Source of the DNA: Rhodocollybia butyracea | Lineage: Eukaryota; Basidiomycota; Agaricomycetes; Agaricales; Omphalotaceae | NCBI GenBank assembly: GCA_015501585.1 | Contig: JADNRY010000876.1 | Span: forward strand, 1 to 22,873 | Direction of reading: 5' to 3' | Length of the DNA stretch: 22,873 nucleotides | Part shown: piece by piece, positions 18,801 to 22,873 of the stretch | Layout: each line of letters starts with the position of its first letter | How positions within the stretch are numbered: the stretch's first letter is position 1 | The notes under the pieces: model-generated | Database searches by the model: none | Seen by the model: the letters and a program-made list of their open reading frames with translations, nothing else | Told to the model about the DNA's origin: nothing | Made by a program: the position numbers and the translations under genes

Positions 18801-19151
18801 GGCCGGTCTGCCCAAAGCGATCTCTGAGGCCCAGACTGAGGCTGTTGAGTGAATACACACGTTGTGGGTCACCTGCAGGAATGAGTAGAAGCGCATCTCG
18901 AGTCAATTGAATCGACTCCTCGAGATTTTCAAGATGGCCTGTCTTCCTAAATCGATTCCAGAGCTCCACACCGAGGTTGTGGAGTGAAAAAGCACGTTCC
19001 GGGTGGCCCACGGGACAGTTGACTAGTGCAGCTCGTCGGCGTGTGATTTCATCGTCATTTAGCTATTACAATATCGTTAATTTAATTGACAGATAGGATA
19101 TCAAAGCAGTAGTCATCTACTCACTTTCAGAATCCCAGAGAAATGGTCCAT
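15886..19151 (-). CDS. TPR-CHAT protein (caspase-like CHAT protease with tetratricopeptide repeats)
   Basis: A single minus-strand frame runs from 19062 to the TGA at 15888-15886. It has no ATG at its start, but a 62-nt phase-0 intron (19124-19063, GTGAGT...TAATAG) connects it to a small exon with ATG at 19151-19149 (MDHFSGILK). The product is 1067 residues. Residues about 28-520 are eleven ~45-residue repeats (GHPERxxxLxNLSxGLxxRFxxTGHLEDLEESIQLNRDALLLxP), the TPR form seen in basidiomycete TPR-CHAT proteins. A linker with AVEIIEQGRGLLWSELRGLR leads to the CHAT domain (about 703-1067), with RIFWCPTSILSTLPLHAAGP, His928 in WLHIASHG and Cys970 in FLSACHTAEQ. These form the caspase/separase-like dyad, so the enzyme looks competent. 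CHAT proteases are known in separases and in the bacterial TPR-CHAT partner of type III-E CRISPR; a role in fungal defence or cell death is inference. Further 5' exons cannot be excluded. Confidence 0.9.
17530..19005 (-). repeat. Eleven-copy ~135-bp tandem coding repeat (TPR array)
   Basis: The DNA of the TPR array repeats with a 135-bp period. Blocks such as CAAGATCTTCAAGGTGGCC and CTCGATTCAATTGAATAGA recur in almost every unit. One unit lacks a codon (TG-LEDL at about 17715). Units at the two ends are more diverged than those in the middle, as expected when unequal crossing-over or gene conversion homogenises an array. Confidence 0.9.
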
Positions 19152-20330
19152 TTTTGTCAGAACTCGACTAATATAATCCTGTTGTCTGCTAGTTAATGAG
19201 ATTTATCTGTAAAGGACCACGCAGTTAGGTGCAGCCCACTGAAGCAAGTAATACTCTGGAGGCTCACCCTTGTTTCTGTGACGCAGGTTAACTGATTGGT
19301 GGTGGGTGAATCCATGGTGAATCCGAACTGTTTATCTACTCAGTTCAATGTATAGGTTGCACTGCCTGCGACTATTATCAGTCTGAATCGACCCTGTGAT
19401 CACGTAGATGCATCTTGACAGATTAACCGCATTTGTCGCACGTGTTCTTCGGGAGGAAGGAAAGAAGCACGTCAATGACTCGGCACGGTCCAAAGTCCGA
19501 GGGCCGGCCCGGCAGCTCCACCATTTACTTACAGTATACTGCGAGAAGAAAATACAATCACCTTGACTGCCCAAATCTGAAGACATTCATTTTGAGTGCC
19601 TAAATAAAGATAATCCCTCTGACTGCCTTTTCAAATAGTGAAGTAGTGCGTGTCACTAGAATTACACATTACAATTTCCCTAATGTAGAAATTATACATT
19701 TCATGTATTCTTTCAACAGCAAAAATACATAAGTATAAACATCAAGCTTCAGCTACATTGGGCAGCCACGCTTTTCTGATACGCTCAACAAAAAATTTTC
19801 TAAATCCCGTGTGCAATTGACACCTACAAGACCCTCCCCTCCCTTCGGTCAGAGTCGGGGATCACTTAGTACAACTTTCTGTTTATCTTCCGAACTCGCA
19901 GTTAACCAGAAGCAATTCTATTCTGAACATTGGCCGGAATCACCACTGCCTGTTTGTTGAGGCTCAAGTACCATCGAATACCGAATACGAGCATGGAGGA
20001 ATAATAGAGCATGATCCGATGACTCATGATCCAAGTAGTCAACAATCCTCAGTCGAGCTGTTACTAATCTTGCCTCTAATCACTGTGATAGTGGTTTCGG
20101 AAATGTATGGTGGTGGAGGGCAACGTACCTTTAATATATGATAGAGGACTCGCAAGTTTCACCAATAGTTCTGTCCACCAATAACGCATAATACAACATC
20201 AGGCCCTCCACTTCGCCCTCCAAAACTTTCTCATTCAACTACAGGTTGCCAACGCCACTGAGAAGCACTTTCGTCCCAACCAAAACCTGTTGATAAATCT
20301 ATTTCACGCATCACTCAAACAATGTTTATC
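19152..20330. other. Intergenic region upstream of the TPR-CHAT gene
   Basis: Almost 1.2 kb contain no frame with recognisable product on either strand. The part next to 19151 should hold the promoter of the TPR-CHAT gene, but I see no clear TATA box. Candidate extra splice sites (for example a CAACAG at about 19180 on the minus strand) leave room for an untranslated 5' exon. Confidence 0.4.
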
Positions 20331-20429
20331 TATGGATACACATATAGGTGCCATGTATACCCTATACCCTTCTCTATATCTACACTTCTAACTGTTATGA
20401 TTATATGCTCCTTTTGAACAAGCCAAACC

Positions 20430-20720
20430 TCAGCCCACCCCATCAACACCTCACCCCCCATATCCACCACCACCACCCTAGTCTGCGCAACAAGAACTGC
20501 ATCTATACCTATATATATATCCCTGTCCCAATCAAATACATCCCCGGTTTCTAAATGGCGCTTCGTTCCCAATGTCTTCGAATCTAACGCCTTCTCAGGA
20601 TCCGGCAAAGCCAAACCTGATCCAAACCTCTCAATGAAGAAGCTCAAACGGCGTTTGGCCACTCGGAAGGTTTCCTATGGAAAGCAAGAAGGGCCTGCTA
20701 CGTCAGATCATGGTTTTTGA
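20430..20720 (+). other. Possible 3'-terminal coding exon, unrecognised
   Basis: One plus-strand frame stays open from about 20417 to the TGA at 20718-20720. It ends in a Lys/Arg-rich stretch (NLSMKKLKRRLATRKVSYGK). There is no in-frame ATG before it other than the internal one at 20632, so it would have to be an internal or last exon. The opposite strand is also open (110 codons, 20662-20330), so this may be chance. No family is recognised on either strand. Confidence 0.2.
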
Positions 20721-20863
20721 CGTAGCCGAACTGATGGAGCCAAATTGGGACATGGACCTCGGGCACCTGTTTTAATTATGTAAATGTATTATTATTTATT
20801 CATTGATGCTGTGTTCGTCGATCTATATGACAGACAAGAAGTCCGGGGTTACTAGTTTACCAC

Positions 20864-20948
20864 AATTATCAATACAGTATAATTAGGAAGTTATGAACAC
20901 ATGCTCGCCAGATATCACGCGTTACGAGTCGATCTTGATAGCTTAAAG
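20864..20948 (+). repeat. Left inverted repeat (about 85 bp) of a ~1.1-kb unit
   Basis: It matches the reverse complement of 21898-21974 with a small indel and some substitutions. Shared blocks are AATTATCAAT, TTATGAACACATGCTCGCC, AGATAT and GTCGATCTTGATAGCTTAAAG. It could be the terminal repeat of a DNA transposon or an inverted duplication of flanking DNA. No target duplication was found. Confidence 0.7.
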
Positions 20949-20962
20949 CTTGCGGCGGTCTA

Positions 20963-21145
20963 GGGATCCACAACGTACGGTATACGGCTACGGCTGTATA
21001 ACTTACGGTTCCATACTGTACCTGGTAGTACCGTAACCGTACTGTTACCTGTATATGTACTTGAGAAATGTCTTATGGTACGGTCAGGGTAAAAATACGG
21101 TGTACGGCCTTGTGTACGGCCGTAAGTATACGTATCACAGGTGGA
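20963..21145. repeat. ACGG-motif array A
   Basis: TAGGGATCCACAACG at about 20962 leads into a cluster of TACGG / CCGTA motifs (TACGGTATACGGCTACGGCT, TACGGTTCC, TACCGTAACCG, TACGGTCAGGG, TACGGTGTACGGCC, TACGGCCGTAAG). The first ~45 bp align with 21986-22035 in the same orientation. Clustered short motifs next to a TAGGG end are typical of transposase-binding subterminal regions of hAT-type elements. The assignment is inference. Confidence 0.55.
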
Positions 21146-21897
21146 TAAATAAAGTAAAGTAACTGAGGGACTAAAACAACCTAGTCTGAATATAATTAAA
21201 GACATAAAACTGCCAAGATTGAAGAGTAGTCAAGGCACTTGGATAAATCAGGTGAGGAGGGGACTTCTCTCACCTTTTTGTTCACTCTCCTTGTCCAGTA
21301 TATGCCATTTTAAAAATACAGCCTAGTCCACGATGTAATAGCTTGAAAAATTAATTACCAGAGGATCCAGAGTATGACACATCGCTGTTTCTCTATGCTT
21401 GTCACTGGCAGCACTTGCAGTATGTCAAGACACAAGGGGTTGCCTTTTTGTCTGACTTTCAAGAAAGTAGAGAGCTCCTTACTGATCAGTGATGCTCAGT
21501 CATTAGACAACTACAAGTCTGTAGACTGTGAGTGATACTACTTTCAGCCAACTCTCAAGTCTCAGCTATGAATGAGTATCAATATTGCGAAGTCTTATTT
21601 ACCACTCCCCCGCATGTCCAGTGACCTATTGAAGGTTATATATGGGGATACTGAGGAGGGCAAGAGGCATATAGTATTTGGGAAAGGTAATTTGATAGCT
21701 GTTTCCGAAACTTTCCACACGGCAGAGCATCAGTGTAACAAGCCTAAGTTCTGTACTTGGATGAACTTGGAGGGATCCGATGAGTCTGAGGATCCATAGT
21801 ATAGTATATTTACAGTTGCCATATGCTTGTGTAATGCATAACAGAGGGTTCTGGCCATGATTTCCTTAAAGCTTGAAACAGGCTACTAGGGGGCAAA
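21146..21897. other. Interior between the inverted repeats, no gene recognised
   Basis: About 750 bp include one 75-codon frame (21572-21799) without recognisable domains, and no transposase motif. It may be the non-coding interior of a non-autonomous element. Confidence 0.35.
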
Positions 21898-21974
21898 CTT
21901 TAAGCTATCAAGATCGACTTGTAACGTGCAATATCTGGCGAGCATGTGTTCATAATTATACAGCATTGATAATT
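21898..21974 (-). repeat. Right inverted repeat paired with 20864-20948
   Basis: The sequence runs CTTTAAGCTATCAAGATCGA...GGCGAGCATGTGTTCATAA...ATTGATAATT, the complement of the left copy but lacking a few bases (TCCTAATTA region). It abuts a TAGGG at 21973, where ACGG array A' begins. Confidence 0.7.
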
Positions 21975-22160
21975 AGGGCTTACCACTGTACCGTACCGTA
22001 TACGGTCACGGCTGTGTATTTCACGGACCGTTTCAGCAATGGAAGACCATGTACCGTACCGTATCTAAAATTTATGAAAGCCTACACGGTATGGTTACCG
22101 TCCAATTACCGTCTATTACGGCCATTAACGGTCACTACAGTCGTGATTATCACGGAAATT
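21975..22160. repeat. ACGG-motif array A'
   Basis: TAGGGCTTACC followed by ACCGTACCGTATACGG, CACGGCTGTG, CACGGACCG, ACCGTACCGTATC, ACGGTATGG, TTACCGTCC, TTACCGTC, TACGGCC and AACGGTC. It is the direct counterpart of 20963-21145. The orientation is the same, although the neighbouring inverted repeats are opposite, so the two arrays are separate insertions or a rearranged pair. Confidence 0.55.
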
Positions 22161-22291
22161 GAATTTTACTGTATAAAGCCAACAAATGCTAATTTAATCA
22201 TGGACAGTGGTAAATAAGTTGATTTCCGATGCACACTCATATTGAACTACATCTGCAATGGCAGCGTGCGCAAGCTACAATGGCAATGAGC

Positions 22292-22873
22292 TAGGATTTT
22301 AAAGTGCGGTGCGGTTCGGTTTTGTCAGCCATTTTGGGCAAACCGATAACTGCACCGGTGGTATATTTTTTAAATTTCAGCAAACCTTGCACTGAACTGA
22401 TAAGAACCGCCTCACCGGTGCCGGTTCAGTGCAGTTATGCGGTTTTGAACCGGTGAAAACGGCGGTTGTACCAGTTTCAAAACATCATATACCCTGTAGT
22501 GTTGCCTAATAAAATAATCTCTACTTATGAACAGTGTATTAAGGTATTCTTACATTAGTATAAAGTAAATTTGATGTGGTCATCAATATTTTGATTGTAT
22601 ACAGCTCACAGGCGCCCAAATCAAATGTGGCACATGGGCGTCTGTGAGCTGTATACAATTAAAAATTTAATTACCAGATCACATCTACTTTACAATACAT
22701 AAAGTCAGGCTTGAAAAACACAGTTAATAAATTATTTTCATTATGTAAATTGCACCGGTTACCACCGGTTTTGATCAGTTATGCAAATTCTTCAATTTCC
22801 AAGAACCGCAAACCGCACCGGATGCAAACCACTGCACCGGTGCAACCTTTATTTACCCTCACCGCGGTTCAGT
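22292..22873. mobile_element. CACCGG-rich foldback MITE, hAT-like, reaching the window edge
   Basis: The segment begins TAGGATTTTAAAGTGCGGTG. It then carries many CACCGG/CCGGTG/GCGGTT motifs on both sides (about 22305-22470 and 22750-22873) around an AT-rich core with a long inverted repeat centred at about 22627. Short terminal motif clusters, a TAGG start and no coding capacity fit a non-autonomous hAT-like element. The right end is not certain because the motifs continue to the last base. No 8-bp duplication could be confirmed. Confidence 0.5.
22594..22659. repeat. Strong hairpin in the MITE core
   Basis: The arms 22594-22618 and 22635-22659 match at 24 of 25 positions (ATTGTATACAGCTCACAGGC versus the complement with one change), separated by a 16-base loop. 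Weaker complementarity extends outward to about 22555 and 22695. Confidence 0.85.

Noticed and set aside
17788..18852. Several 60-84-codon plus-strand frames with similar sequence
   Set aside because: They repeat only because they lie opposite the TPR-coding repeats.
20864..21974. Target-site duplication for the inverted-repeat unit
   Set aside because: No convincing direct repeat was found at the outer edges, so I do not claim a completed transposition for it.

Overview
The window looks like nuclear DNA of a mushroom-forming basidiomycete (Agaricomycetes). The evidence is short introns (about 58-72 nt) with GTRNGT-like donors and TAG/CAG acceptors, a long TPR-CHAT protein of the type expanded in these fungi, a small type I membrane protein, and a dense load of decayed transposable elements. 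There is no bacterial-style operon, and I see no tRNA, rRNA or CRISPR.

Layout. (1) 1-6398: a plus-strand gene (ATG at 116, one intron, stop at 6398) for an uncharacterised Zn2Cys6-like, coiled-coil protein. Codon 10 is split by a 3382-bp foldback element (145-3526) with two ~1.55-kb near-identical inverted arms. The element is flanked by a perfect 9-bp target-site duplication, GGTTCAATG (136-144 and 3527-3535). Removing the element plus one duplication rejoins the reading frame exactly, giving a 939-codon protein. The same gene carries a recent in-frame 342-bp tandem duplication. (2) 6399-9990: 3' UTR, a ~22-bp-period degenerate array, a minus-strand PRP4-kinase-like pseudogene fragment, a dispersed duplicated segment and long unassigned sequence. 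(3) 9800-13110: retrotransposon debris, with a gag-like remnant on the minus strand, a Ty1/copia reverse-transcriptase remnant on the plus strand and a pair of LTR-like direct repeats. (4) 13110-13693: a very AT-rich block. (5) 13694-14708 (minus): a multi-exon gene for a secreted-then-anchored small membrane protein, with TATA box and all introns in phase 2. (6) 15416-15697: a clean solo LTR with the 5-bp duplication ATAAG. (7) 15886-19151 (minus): an apparently intact 1067-residue TPR-CHAT protein with eleven ~45-residue repeats and a His/Cys protease dyad. (8) 19160-22873: intergenic DNA, then inverted repeats, two ACGG-motif arrays and a foldback, CACCGG-rich hAT-like non-autonomous element running to the window edge.

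The genes do not form a pathway. The most unusual object is the foldback element caught inside an otherwise open gene. It shows the target site, the duplication length and the restored frame in one place. The most biologically interesting intact gene is the TPR-CHAT protein, a candidate protease of the fungal immunity or cell-death type.
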